Shown here: positions 51,291-59,915 of the stretch, one piece after another
How the letters are laid out: each line of letters opens with the position of its first letter
Position numbering within the stretch: position 1 is the stretch's first letter
From: an uncultured Bacilli bacterium
Lineage (GTDB): Bacteria > Bacillota_I > Bacilli_A > RF39 > UBA660
NCBI GenBank assembly: GCA_934148995.1
Contig: CAKPDM010000003.1
Location: 74,929-138,928, forward strand
Reading direction: 5' to 3'
Length of the DNA stretch: 64,000 bases
The notes under the pieces: generated by a model
Seen by the model: only the letters and a program-made list of their open reading frames with translations
Database searches by the model: none
What the model was told of the DNA's origin: nothing
Position numbers and translations under genes: made by a program

Positions 51291-51983
51291 TTGATTAGCT
51301 TATTGCTACTGATTGGTAGTATTATAACTCATAGTAGTTATCTATATTATATAGGAAGTAGTGATACCTTACCTGAACCTTTATCGAAAGAAGAAGAGGA
51401 AGGGTATTTGATAAGAGCTGAAGATGGGGAAGTATTTGCTCGTGATAAATTAATTGAACATAACTTACGCTTAGTCGTTTTCCTTGCGAAGAAGTATGAA
51501 AATACAGGAGTGGATTTAGAAGACTTAGTAAGTATTGGAACGATTGGTTTAATTAAAGGGATAAATACTTTTCATAGAGATAAAAATATAAAACTAGCAA
51601 CTTATGCTTCAAGATGTATTGATAATGAGATATTAATGCATTTAAGAAAAATAAAAAAAGTAAAAACAGAAGTGTCAATTGATGCTTCACTTAGTTATGA
51701 TCAAGATGGTAACGAATTAAGACTTGAAGATATTTTAGGAACTGATGCTGATTTAGTAACTAAGGGAGTAGAAACAGAAGATGATAAAAAAGTAATGATT
51801 AATGAAGTATTAAGATTAGATCCAAGAGATAGAGATATTATGATATTAAGATATGGTCTTTTAGGACAAGAAGAGAAAACTCAAAAAGAAGTTGCTGATA
51901 TGCTAGGAATAAGTCAGTCTTATATATCAAGAATAGAAAAGAAAGTAATAAAAAGACTAAGAAGTTTAGTCCATTATAGTTAG
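51291..51983 (+). CDS. sigE: Sporulation sigma factor E (pro-sigma-E)
   Basis: A 230-residue protein starting at TTG 51291, seven bases after AAAGGAGG. An N-terminal hydrophobic pro-sequence (ISLLLLIGSIITHSSYLYYI) precedes GSSDTLPEPLSKEEEE. Region 2 has NLRLVVFLAKKYENTGVDLE, DLVSIGTIGLIKGINTF and KLATYASRCIDNEILMHLRK. Region 4 ends with EKTQKEVADMLGISQSYISR. The stretch GNELRLEDILGTDADLVTKG matches SigE rather than SigK. Sigma-E directs mother-cell gene expression and is activated by SpoIIGA, encoded just upstream. Confidence 0.93.
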   Translation: MISLLLLIGSIITHSSYLYYIGSSDTLPEPLSKEEEEGYLIRAEDGEVFARDKLIEHNLRLVVFLAKKYENTGVDLEDLVSIGTIGLIKGINTFHRDKNIKLATYASRCIDNEILMHLRKIKKVKTEVSIDASLSYDQDGNELRLEDILGTDADLVTKGVETEDDKKVMINEVLRLDPRDRDIMILRYGLLGQEEKTQKEVADMLGISQSYISRIEKKVIKRLRSLVHYS

Positions 51984-51992
51984 GAGATATGA

Positions 51993-52103
51993 ATGATGAA
52001 TGTTAAACAGTATTTTTTTGAAAAACAATTAGAGTGGGGATTTTTAGAAAAATTTGACCATTTTGCTTACCAAAAACTATATCAAATTAATAATAAAAAT
52101 TAG
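51993..52103 (+). CDS. Small 36-residue protein after sigE
   Basis: ATG 51993 (or 51996) follows TAGGAG by six bases and opens a frame of 36 codons (MNVKQYFFEKQLEWGFLEKF... ending NNKN) rich in aromatic residues. The ribosome site overlaps the end of sigE, so it would be co-transcribed with the sporulation pair. No family recognised. The frame is short and could be chance, but the site and spacing are good. Confidence 0.45.
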   Translation: MMNVKQYFFEKQLEWGFLEKFDHFAYQKLYQINNKN

Positions 52104-52167
52104 TTTTGACGTTTACCATCTATTTGTGTTATAGTAGTAATAGAATAGAAAGGTGAGGTAAAGTAGA

Positions 52168-52758
52168 ATGAAGAAGAACATGTCGAAAAAGAGAGTTGTT
52201 AAAAAAGAAGAAATAGGTTCATGGGTATATATCCTTTTATTAACTTCTATTACAATTCTTGGCTGGGTTCTAGGTAAATTTGATTTTACTATTGGAAAAG
52301 CAACCTTAACAGTAGCTGTATTTGCTTATCCATTCCGTTATTTTGTAGCTAATATTATTACTAAAAAGTATGGTTATAAAGAAACAATGAATGGTATTAG
52401 TTATTCTGCTTGTTTACTACTATTATTTGCTATCGTAGCAGGTCTTTTAGGAGAACAAGATATCAACTATATTCCACTTACAGGTGAATTATTTGGTTAT
52501 ATGTTAAGTCAAATGCTTAACTTATCAATTTATTACTACTTATTAATAAATTCTGATAATAGTAAATTCCCATACTTAGGTTCATATGTTGCTGCAATGC
52601 TTGCTGATACACTAGTTAGTATGTTATTTGCTAGTCGCTTAGTAATACTAACAAACTTCTGGAGAACATATTTTGTAACTGTTTGTATTGAAGCAATCAT
52701 TTCTATTTTCTTAATTTACTTTGATGATAAGAAAATATATAATCCAAAGAAAAAATAG
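52168..52758 (+). CDS. VUT-family (YhhQ-like) queuosine precursor transporter
   Basis: A 196-residue protein with about six membrane segments. VAVFAYPFRYFVANIITKKY and GYKETMNGISYSA near the N-terminus, and YVAAMLADTLVSMLFA later, match PF02592. Family members import queuosine precursors (preQ0, preQ1 or queuine) used for tRNA wobble modification. No riboswitch of the PreQ1 type is visible upstream in the 65-base gap. Start ATG after AGGTGAGG. Confidence 0.82.
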   Translation: MKKNMSKKRVVKKEEIGSWVYILLLTSITILGWVLGKFDFTIGKATLTVAVFAYPFRYFVANIITKKYGYKETMNGISYSACLLLLFAIVAGLLGEQDINYIPLTGELFGYMLSQMLNLSIYYYLLINSDNSKFPYLGSYVAAMLADTLVSMLFASRLVILTNFWRTYFVTVCIEAIISIFLIYFDDKKIYNPKKK

Positions 52759-52765
52759 ATAAATG

Positions 52766-52805
52766 AAAAAAGTAATCTATAGAAAGAACTGTAGGTTACT
52801 TTTTT
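52766..52805. terminator. Bidirectional terminator
   Basis: AAAAAAGTAATCTA (52766-52779) / TAGGTTACTTTTTT (52792-52805), 14 bp with one GT pair, between convergent genes; the minus-strand gene stops within it. Confidence 0.88.
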
Positions 52806-53058
52806 CTTGTTGATTAGTCGTTTGATAATTGTTATTATTAGGCGTATTGTTGCTTTCGGGTTCATTGACAGCATCAGCAATTCTAAATAAAGTTCTAGCA
52901 TTAGACACAAGTGGTTTAACTTGATAAATAATAGGTATTGCTTGGTTAATAACATTTAAAGTTTTTTGAGTATTGTTTAAAATATTACTCCAGTTAACTC
53001 TTTTAAAAGCACTAAGACCGGTCCCTGGCATTTGATAGGGATTAAACTGATTATACAT
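52777..53058 (-). CDS. YqfQ/VrrA-like small protein
   Basis: A 93-residue protein starting at ATG 53058 (minus strand), five bases after AAGGGTGG. NQFNPYQMPGTGLSAFKRVN and NVINQAIPIIYQVKPLVSNA resemble the YqfQ-like family of Bacilli, small spore-associated or unknown proteins with a Gly/Pro N-terminus and a helical core. The C-terminal 30 residues are Asn/Gln-rich and low complexity. Its location next to sporulation genes is consistent with that family, but similarity is limited. Confidence 0.55.
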   Translation of the reverse strand: MYNQFNPYQMPGTGLSAFKRVNWSNILNNTQKTLNVINQAIPIIYQVKPLVSNARTLFRIADAVNEPESNNTPNNNNYQTTNQQEKSNLQFFL

Positions 53059-53154
53059 TTTTACCACCCTTATTTTAATATATGTTAGTTTTATTATCTT
53101 GTGTCATTTTCCTAATAATGATATAATTTAAATAGTAGGAAGGTGCTTAAATTT

Positions 53155-54588
53155 ATGGAAAAAGCGATGCAACCATTTATCTATGTTTATCATGCTGTTA
53201 TGTATGTATTTTCAATTCCTTCTAAGATTTTGTCATATTCTTATAAAGGATTTCTTGCCTTTTTATCACTCTTTAAATTAGATAAAAATACCAAAAGTGA
53301 TAGTGAAGCAGCGATAGAAGAAGCAGAAGTTAAGAAGCTGATGGAAGCAAGAAAAGTCGAACAACCAACCAAGGAAGAGCCTTTATTTTCCTATCGTTAT
53401 AAAGCCAAAGGCATTAACGGAAAGATCTTTAATGCTACTATGGAAGGAAGTAGTATATCTGATGTTACAGAATTTTTAAAAAATGAAGGTTATGAAGTTA
53501 TTGATGTTCAACCTAGAAAGGCTTATGATATTGATATCAATATTGGCGGTAAGTTTGGTGCAGCGGATTTATCCTTTACATTGACTCAACTATCAACTTA
53601 TATAAAAGCTGGAATTTCTTTGATTGATTCAGTTAGAATTCTTGAAAAACAAGCTGAAAAACCTGAGCATAGAAAAGTTTATCAAAAGATGGTTTATGAA
53701 CTATTAAAAGGAGAAAGCCTATCTGTTGCCATGGAAAAACAACAAGATAAGTTTCCAAAATTATTAGTAAATATGGTTAAGACTAGTGAACTTACTGGTG
53801 ATTTAACATCGGTTTTAGATGATATGGCTGACTATTATACTTCTAAGGAAGAAACTAGAAAAACGATGATTTCAGCAATGACTTACCCAGTTATTGTTCT
53901 ATTGATTGCTATTTGTGTAGTTGTTTTTATCCTTACTTCAATAGTCCCTAAATTTGTTGATATGTATAGTGCAAATGACGCTACAATTCCAGCTATTACA
54001 CAAATGGTTATGGGAATTAGCAACTTTTTAACCCAAAAGTATTTAATTTTAATTGCCATTATTGTTGGTTTAGTAGGATCTTTCGTTTTATTATATAAGC
54101 ATGTTCAAACTTTTCGTAAAACTGTTCAAATTATAATGATGCACGTTCCTGTTATGAGTAAAATAATTATCTATAATGAAGTTTATAATTTTACTAAAAC
54201 TTTTGCTTCCCTTTTAAATCACGGTGTATTTATTACTGATAGTATGGAAATACTTGCTAAGATTACTAATAATGAAGTTTATAAAGGATTAATCAATAAA
54301 ACAATAATAAACTTAAATAAGGGTGCTAATATATCAGAGTCATTTAAAGGATCATGGGCTTTCCCTGTTGCTGCTTATGAAATGATTGTAACAGGAGAGT
54401 CAACTGGACAGCTTGGCTTGATGATGGAAAAAGTAGCAAATTACTATCAAACATTACATAAAAACTTAGTTAAACAATTACAAAGTTTACTAGAACCAAT
54501 GATGATTGGTTTCCTAGCCCTGGTAGTAGGTATTATCTTATTATCAGTAGTTATGCCAATGTTTGATATTTATGGAAAGATTCAGTAG
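53155..54588 (+). CDS. PilC/ComGB-type membrane platform protein
   Basis: A 477-residue protein starting at ATG 53155 after AGGAAGGTG. After an amphipathic N-terminus and a charged linker comes a small domain typical of PilC (YKAKGINGKIFNATMEGSS). Two T2SSF modules follow (about 170-295 and 370-475), each with a membrane segment: LTQLSTYIKAGISLIDSVRI and NEVYNFTKTFASLLNHGVFI are the conserved starts. It anchors the pilus motor in the membrane. The partner ATPase and pseudopilins are encoded at 33-36 kb; the prepilin peptidase gene follows directly. Confidence 0.92.
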   Translation: MEKAMQPFIYVYHAVMYVFSIPSKILSYSYKGFLAFLSLFKLDKNTKSDSEAAIEEAEVKKLMEARKVEQPTKEEPLFSYRYKAKGINGKIFNATMEGSSISDVTEFLKNEGYEVIDVQPRKAYDIDINIGGKFGAADLSFTLTQLSTYIKAGISLIDSVRILEKQAEKPEHRKVYQKMVYELLKGESLSVAMEKQQDKFPKLLVNMVKTSELTGDLTSVLDDMADYYTSKEETRKTMISAMTYPVIVLLIAICVVVFILTSIVPKFVDMYSANDATIPAITQMVMGISNFLTQKYLILIAIIVGLVGSFVLLYKHVQTFRKTVQIIMMHVPVMSKIIIYNEVYNFTKTFASLLNHGVFITDSMEILAKITNNEVYKGLINKTIINLNKGANISESFKGSWAFPVAAYEMIVTGESTGQLGLMMEKVANYYQTLHKNLVKQLQSLLEPMMIGFLALVVGIILLSVVMPMFDIYGKIQ

Positions 54589-54596
54589 GTGGTTTG

Positions 54597-55364
54597 ATGG
54601 AAAATATTTATTTAATCTTTTTCTTCATTTTAGGGCTTGCTATGGGCTCTTTTCTTTGTGTTGTAGGACTAAGACTTGGTAGAGAAGAGGATTTTATTAA
54701 AGGAAGAAGTTATTGTGATTATTGTCATCATGAACTTCAAACTTTGGACTTAATTCCTCTTTTTTCTTATTTATTTTTAAAAGGAAAATGTCGCTATTGC
54801 AAAAATAAGATTAGTCCACTATCATTCTTTTTAGAACTCTTCACAGGGCTTCTATATATGATCGCTTTCTATTCCTTTGGCTTTAGTTTAGAGTTTATTA
54901 TTGTCTTGCTAGCAATTAGTTTATCAATGATTATTTTTGCTAGTGATTTAACTTATTTAATCATTCCTGATGAGGTTTTAATTTTCTTTGGAATTGTTTT
55001 TTTTATCATGGAATTATTACTTAGGGGACCAATTGGAGCAATAAAAATGTTATTTAGTGGTATATTTTTATTCTCTATAATGTATATAATAATGTTGATT
55101 GGTAATTTTATTTTTGAAAAAGAGAGCCTTGGCGGAGGGGACATAAAGCTTTTATTCGTGATTGGCATAGTTTTAGAGCCGCTTCTTGGGGTGATTGATA
55201 TTTTTTTAGCTAGCTTTATAGCTCTACCGGTTTCTTTACTTCTTTATAAAAAAAATAAAGAACATATTATTCCTTTTGGACCGTTTTTATTAATTGCTTT
55301 TCTAATTATTCTCTTCACTAAACTAACATCTGGTGACATAATAAATTTTTTCTATAAAATTTAA
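54597..55364 (+). CDS. Prepilin peptidase (ComC/PilD, A24 family)
   Basis: A 255-residue protein with about seven membrane segments. The N-terminal GSFLCVVGLRLGRE and two CxxC pairs (CDYCHH, CRYCKN) match the methylase-like cytoplasmic loop. The aspartyl protease residues lie in ASDLTYLIIPDE and GGGDIKLL. It cleaves the leader of prepilins after Gly and can methylate the new N-terminus. The ATG at 54597 overlaps a TTG start option by one codon; the gene follows pilC by eight bases. Confidence 0.95.
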   Translation: MENIYLIFFFILGLAMGSFLCVVGLRLGREEDFIKGRSYCDYCHHELQTLDLIPLFSYLFLKGKCRYCKNKISPLSFFLELFTGLLYMIAFYSFGFSLEFIIVLLAISLSMIIFASDLTYLIIPDEVLIFFGIVFFIMELLLRGPIGAIKMLFSGIFLFSIMYIIMLIGNFIFEKESLGGGDIKLLFVIGIVLEPLLGVIDIFLASFIALPVSLLLYKKNKEHIIPFGPFLLIAFLIILFTKLTSGDIINFFYKI

Positions 55365-55372
55365 AAAAACTA

Positions 55373-55400
55373 TTGACGAATATATGTTTTACATTATAAT
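55373..55400 (+). promoter_or_regulatory. Strong promoter with short leader hairpin
   Basis: TTGACG (55373-55378), 16 bases, perfect TATAAT (55395-55400). The leader has ACTACG (55408-55413) / CGTAGT (55423-55428). A similar TTGACGAA-type promoter precedes the TnpB-like gene at the right end. Confidence 0.7.
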
Positions 55401-55505
55401 AGGATTTACTACGAAAAAAGAGCGTAGTTGCTAGGCAAAAAAATAGAGGCTGTGTTATAATAAAAAACACTAAAAAGAGATTTGTTTTAGTTTTAAAAAT
55501 ATTAA

Positions 55506-56204
55506 ATGGAAAGGGATCAATTTAGGATAGTTGATCAAAATAAGATTATGAAAATAACTAATGGATTAGAGGAAAAGTCAATTTATTTACAGGGAAGAGA
55601 CGTAAAATATCTGAAAGATAATTACAAAATGCAATTTCCACAGGAGTCAGCTTGTCAAAATGACGATGCTTTCATTCTAATCAATGATGAAAAGCTAGTA
55701 AAGGCGATTAAGGAAAAGGGAGAAATTTTAGAATTAAAAACTTTCTTAGAAATGAGCAGAAAAGAAGCATTTCGATTTTTAGAAGATTCAGAACAAGAAT
55801 ATGAAATTAATCGTAGACGAAAAATTAAGGAAGAAACTTTGAAGAAATATAAATATATTTATGGCAGTGCCGTTATTGCTTATTCAGAAAAAATGAATGG
55901 AACTTTATCATTTCCATTACCTTTATCAATAGATATGCTAAAGGATTACTTACTTTTTAGTAGTGATGGTACTTATTACGCTTCATCAACTACAGTTCCG
56001 GGTACTTTTATGATAGGTAGAAATGATGATAAAATGCTTGACTACTATGACAGAAAATTAGTTTCCTTTGCTAAAGAAAAAGAAAGTGACATGATTAATT
56101 ATGTGAATAATCATGACGAAAGTTTGGAAGCTGAGAAAGTAGAGATTAAAAAGTTAAGAACTAATGATTATAAAAGATTATATTATACTATCAGGAAGAA
56201 GTGA
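55506..56204 (+). CDS. Soluble protein of unknown function upstream of mtaB
   Basis: A 232-residue, highly charged protein. No ribosome site precedes ATG 55506, and a TAA lies immediately before it in frame; the true start may be ATG 55548 (MKITNGLEEKS), also without a clear site. The middle is strongly basic-acidic and helical (MSRKEAFRFLEDSEQEYEIN). The C-terminal half has FPLPLSIDMLKDYLLFSSDG and VPGTFMIGRNDDK. No family recognised. Four bases separate it from mtaB, so it is probably co-transcribed with the tRNA modification gene. Confidence 0.6.
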   Translation: MERDQFRIVDQNKIMKITNGLEEKSIYLQGRDVKYLKDNYKMQFPQESACQNDDAFILINDEKLVKAIKEKGEILELKTFLEMSRKEAFRFLEDSEQEYEINRRRKIKEETLKKYKYIYGSAVIAYSEKMNGTLSFPLPLSIDMLKDYLLFSSDGTYYASSTTVPGTFMIGRNDDKMLDYYDRKLVSFAKEKESDMINYVNNHDESLEAEKVEIKKLRTNDYKRLYYTIRKK

Positions 56205-56208
56205 TTAG

Positions 56209-57477
56209 ATGAAAGTTGGTATTTGTACTTTAGGATGTAAAGTTAATACATATGAAAGTGAATATCTAGAACAAGAATTAAAGAAGAGTGGTTATGAAAT
56301 AGCTTCTGTTGATGAGACTTGTGATGTCTATATTGTTAATACTTGTACTGTAACGAACCAAGCTGATGTTAAGAGTAGGAAGATGATTCATCGTTTTCGT
56401 AAGAATAACCAAGATGCTTGTATTGTAGCAATGGGCTGTTTTATTGAAACTAATTTAGGAAATATTGATCCGGCTATTGATATTGCCATTGGTAACAAGA
56501 GAAAAGGTGAACTTGTTAATTTATTAGATGAGTTCTTTACAAATAAAAGTCAAATAGTAGCAAAAGATGGCTCAAAGACGAAGTTTGAAAATATGTATTT
56601 AGAAAACTTTGAGGGTAGAACAAGAGCTTTTGTAAAAGTACAAGATGGCTGTGAGAATTTTTGTAGTTACTGTATAATTCCATATGCTCGTGGTAAATGT
56701 TGCTCTAAACCTTTAGAAACTGTTGTTAGTGAAGTTAAAACTTTACTTGCTAAAGGATATCAAGAAATAGTTTTAACAGGTATTCATACAGGAAACTATG
56801 GTGTAGATATTAATACTAACTTTGCTGAACTTCTAAGAAACTTGGTAAAATTAGAAGGCTTAAAACGTTTAAGAATATCTAGTATTGAAGTAACAGAATT
56901 AACAGGTGAAGTATTAGATATTATTAAAGAAAATGATGTTATTGTAAATCACTTTCATATCCCACTACAAGCTGGTAGTGACAAGATTTTAAAATTAATG
57001 AATAGAAAATATGACCTTGCTTATTATGAAGAAAAGATTAATAAATTAAGAGCTATACGTCCTTTAGTTTCAATTACCACTGATATTATAGTAGGTTTCC
57101 CAAATGAAACTGATTTAGACTTTGAAGAAACAGTTAGAAATGCTATAAAGTTTAACTTTGCTAAGATTCACGTCTTTCCTTATTCTGTTCGTACTGGAAC
57201 AAAAGCTGCTACTATGCCACAAGTTGATGGTAATGTCAAAAAAGAAAGAGCAAGAAAATTATTAAGAGTTTCTAATGAGTTATCTAAAGAATATCAAGAT
57301 AAATTTCTTGGTAAAGAAGTAGAAGTTTTAATTGAAAAAAATAATGAAGATGTTTCCTTTGGTCATACTGACAATTATTTAGCGGTAAAAGTAGCTGGTA
57401 GTCATAAACAAAATACTTTTGTTAAAGCTAAAATATTTGCAATTGATGGACTAAACTGCCTAGCTAAGGAGATATAA
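56209..57477 (+). CDS. mtaB: tRNA (t6A37) methylthiotransferase MtaB
   Basis: A 422-residue radical-SAM protein. MKVGICTLGCKVNTYESEYL is the MtaB signature (GCKVN rather than GCQMN of MiaB). The N-terminal UPF0004 domain has Cys residues at GCKVN, NTCTVT and GCFIE for one iron-sulfur cluster. CENFCSYCIIPYARGK holds the radical-SAM CxxxCxxC. A TRAM-like domain ends the protein. MtaB converts t6A to ms2t6A at position 37 of tRNAs reading ANN codons. The gene overlaps recD2 by one base. Confidence 0.95.
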   Translation: MKVGICTLGCKVNTYESEYLEQELKKSGYEIASVDETCDVYIVNTCTVTNQADVKSRKMIHRFRKNNQDACIVAMGCFIETNLGNIDPAIDIAIGNKRKGELVNLLDEFFTNKSQIVAKDGSKTKFENMYLENFEGRTRAFVKVQDGCENFCSYCIIPYARGKCCSKPLETVVSEVKTLLAKGYQEIVLTGIHTGNYGVDINTNFAELLRNLVKLEGLKRLRISSIEVTELTGEVLDIIKENDVIVNHFHIPLQAGSDKILKLMNRKYDLAYYEEKINKLRAIRPLVSITTDIIVGFPNETDLDFEETVRNAIKFNFAKIHVFPYSVRTGTKAATMPQVDGNVKKERARKLLRVSNELSKEYQDKFLGKEVEVLIEKNNEDVSFGHTDNYLAVKVAGSHKQNTFVKAKIFAIDGLNCLAKEI

Positions 57478-59648
57478 TGGCAGAGATAAAAGGAAAATTA
57501 TCAAAGATTATTTTTCAAAATAGTCAGAATGGTTATACAGTTGGTCTGTTAAAAGTAAAAGAGGCAGATGTTGAATCATTAAAGAATAAGATTGTGACTT
57601 TTACCGGGTGTTTACCAGATCTTAATGAAATAGATACTTACGTCATGACTGGTGAAGTAACAAATCATGATAAGTATGGTGAACAATTTCAAGTAAAATC
57701 TATTGATAGAATTATGCCACAAGAGACTGATGCGATGATAGATGTATTATCAAGCAATTTATTTAAAGGAATTGGTAAGAAAACAGCAGAGAAGGTAGTA
57801 TCTTTATTCAAAGAAAAAACTTTTGATGTAATACTTAATGAAACTAGTAGCTTATTGTTAGTTCCGGGAATAAATGAAAAACAAGCAAAAGTTTTAAAAG
57901 AATCGTTAAAACAATATCAGGGTAGTTATGAAGATATCTTAAAACTTAATAAACTGGGGTTTAGTACTGCTGATAGTATGAAGATATATCATTTTTATAA
58001 AGATAAAATAAATGAAGTTTTAGATGGTAATTTATATAAAATATATTATGACATTGATGAAATACCTTTTGCTAGAGTAGATGCGATATTTACATCTCAA
58101 TATGCTAAAGATGCAATGTATCGTGTAGCTAGTAGTATTATCTACATTATGCGTACCTTATCACAGACTTATGGTCATACTTATTTCTTAGAAGAAGAGA
58201 TTAATTCCTATTTATATCGTGTTTTAAAAGTAGCAGTTAGTAAAGAAACTGTAGATGAAGCTTATTATAGTTTACTAAATGATGGATTAGTAGTTATTCG
58301 GGATGAACGTTTATATTTAAGTGAAATGTATGAAGCAGAAACTTTGATTGCTAGTCGACTTCGTATGTTGGCCCATGAAGAAAAAATTTCTTATAAAAAT
58401 CTAGATGAAAAGATTAAAGAAATAGAAACACATTATGGGATAGTTTATACTGATGAGCAGCTAGAAGCAATAAGACTTGCTCTTACTTCTAAAGTAGCAA
58501 TTATTACGGGAGGACCAGGGACAGGGAAAACGACTATTTTAAAAGGAATTCTTGATTTATATAAAACACTTATCGCCTCAAATAAACTTCGCTTAGAAGA
58601 ACAAATTGCCCTTTTAGCACCGACTGGTCGAGCTAGTAAAAGAATGAGTGAAGTAACAGGAGTAGAAGCATCAACTATTCATCGCTTTCTAAGATGGAAT
58701 AAAGATGCTAATCGTTTTCAAATAAATGAATATAATAAGAGTAGTGTTTCTTTCGTAATAATTGATGAAGCAAGTATGATAGATACTCAACTTTTAGCAA
58801 ATCTTTTAAAAGGACTAAGTGCTTCTTGTCATATTGTTTTTGTAGGAGATGCTAATCAGTTACCTTCAGTAGCGGCTGGTGATGTTTTAAACGATATGAT
58901 AGAAAGTAAAGAAATACCAGTCTATGCTTTAAAAAATTGGCATCGTCAAGGAACTGATTCTGCAATAATCCCTTTTGCACATAAAATTAATGAAGGAATA
59001 TTAGATGAAGGACTTTTGAATAGTAAAGAAGACTTAGAGTTTATTTCTTGCAGCGATGGTGACATTATCAAAAAAATCGAAAAAATTTGTAAAAACTATA
59101 ACTCGGCTGAACTTCAAGTTTTAGCACCTATGTATAAAACTAGAAATGGTATAGATATGATTAATAACCATTTACAAAAATTATGGAATGGTAAGAGTCC
59201 CGTCAAAAAAGAATTAGAAGGTAATGGAGTAGTTTATCGTGAAAATGATAAAGTTATTCAATTATCTAATATGAAAGACGAAGCCGTTTTTAATGGTGAT
59301 ATAGGAATTATTGATCGAATTAAACTTTTAGGTAGTAAAGAATTATACATAGATTATGATGGCAACCTAGTTAAATATACGAAAAGTATGATTTCTAATT
59401 TTACTTTAGCTTATGCTATTTCTATTCATAAAAGTCAAGGAAGCGAATTTGATGTGGTTTTAATTCCTTTTACGCTTGAATATAGAAAGATGCTATATCG
59501 TAAACTTATTTATACTGCAGTTACTAGATGTAAGAAAAAATTAATATTAGTTGGTGATATAAAGGCTTTAGAACAAGCTATTAAAAATAATCAAGAACAA
59601 AAAAGAAGAACGTCTTTAAAATTTTATTTAGAAAATGGTATACTTTAA
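57477..59648 (+). CDS. recD2: ATP-dependent RecD2-like DNA helicase
   Basis: A 723-residue protein. An N-terminal OB-like segment and helix-hairpin-helix region (about 70-160; GIGKKTAEKVV) lead to a superfamily 1B helicase core with Walker A TGGPGTGKTT, Walker B VIIDEASMID, GDANQLPSV, and the late motif YAISIHKSQGSEFDVV with VTRCKKKL. RecD2 is found without RecBC in Gram-positive bacteria and takes part in DNA repair. Length is typical. Start ATG 57477 overlaps the end of mtaB. Confidence 0.96.
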   Translation: MAEIKGKLSKIIFQNSQNGYTVGLLKVKEADVESLKNKIVTFTGCLPDLNEIDTYVMTGEVTNHDKYGEQFQVKSIDRIMPQETDAMIDVLSSNLFKGIGKKTAEKVVSLFKEKTFDVILNETSSLLLVPGINEKQAKVLKESLKQYQGSYEDILKLNKLGFSTADSMKIYHFYKDKINEVLDGNLYKIYYDIDEIPFARVDAIFTSQYAKDAMYRVASSIIYIMRTLSQTYGHTYFLEEEINSYLYRVLKVAVSKETVDEAYYSLLNDGLVVIRDERLYLSEMYEAETLIASRLRMLAHEEKISYKNLDEKIKEIETHYGIVYTDEQLEAIRLALTSKVAIITGGPGTGKTTILKGILDLYKTLIASNKLRLEEQIALLAPTGRASKRMSEVTGVEASTIHRFLRWNKDANRFQINEYNKSSVSFVIIDEASMIDTQLLANLLKGLSASCHIVFVGDANQLPSVAAGDVLNDMIESKEIPVYALKNWHRQGTDSAIIPFAHKINEGILDEGLLNSKEDLEFISCSDGDIIKKIEKICKNYNSAELQVLAPMYKTRNGIDMINNHLQKLWNGKSPVKKELEGNGVVYRENDKVIQLSNMKDEAVFNGDIGIIDRIKLLGSKELYIDYDGNLVKYTKSMISNFTLAYAISIHKSQGSEFDVVLIPFTLEYRKMLYRKLIYTAVTRCKKKLILVGDIKALEQAIKNNQEQKRRTSLKFYLENGIL

Positions 59649-59684
59649 AAAAAATTACTCATAATAGGATTAGGGAGGAATATT

Positions 59685-59837
59685 ATGAGTAAAAAAATGA
59701 TGATGACTTTGTCAGTAATGGCAGGAATGGCCGGCGGAATGTATTTATATTTCAAAAGTAATCCTGCTAAACTAGAAAGTTTAAAACATAAGATGATTGC
59801 ATCACTATATGATTTAGAAGATGACATGATGATGTAG
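59685..59837 (+). CDS. Small 50-residue membrane-associated protein
   Basis: ATG 59685 follows TAGGGAGGA by six bases. The peptide is methionine-rich with one short hydrophobic segment (MMMTLSVMAGMAGGMYLYF) and a helical amphipathic end. A strong terminator overlaps its stop. The good ribosome site and terminator argue for a real gene. No family recognised; a YtxH-like short anchor is one loose possibility. Confidence 0.65.
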   Translation: MSKKMMMTLSVMAGMAGGMYLYFKSNPAKLESLKHKMIASLYDLEDDMMM

Positions 59838-59850
59838 TCATCTTTTTATT
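59819..59850 (+). terminator. Terminator after recD2 and the small protein gene
   Basis: AGATGAC (59819-59825) / GTCATCT (59837-59843) followed by Ts; overlaps the stop codon. Confidence 0.85.
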
Positions 59851-59915
59851 TTGATTTTTCTTGTTTTTATTATTTTTTGCTAATATAATAAAAACATTAC
59901 AGGAAATGCCAAATA

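Noticed and set aside
51291..51983. Sigma-K identity for the sporulation sigma factor
   Set aside because: The adjacent spoIIGA and the GTDADLVTKG segment fit sigma-E; sigma-K lacks that context.
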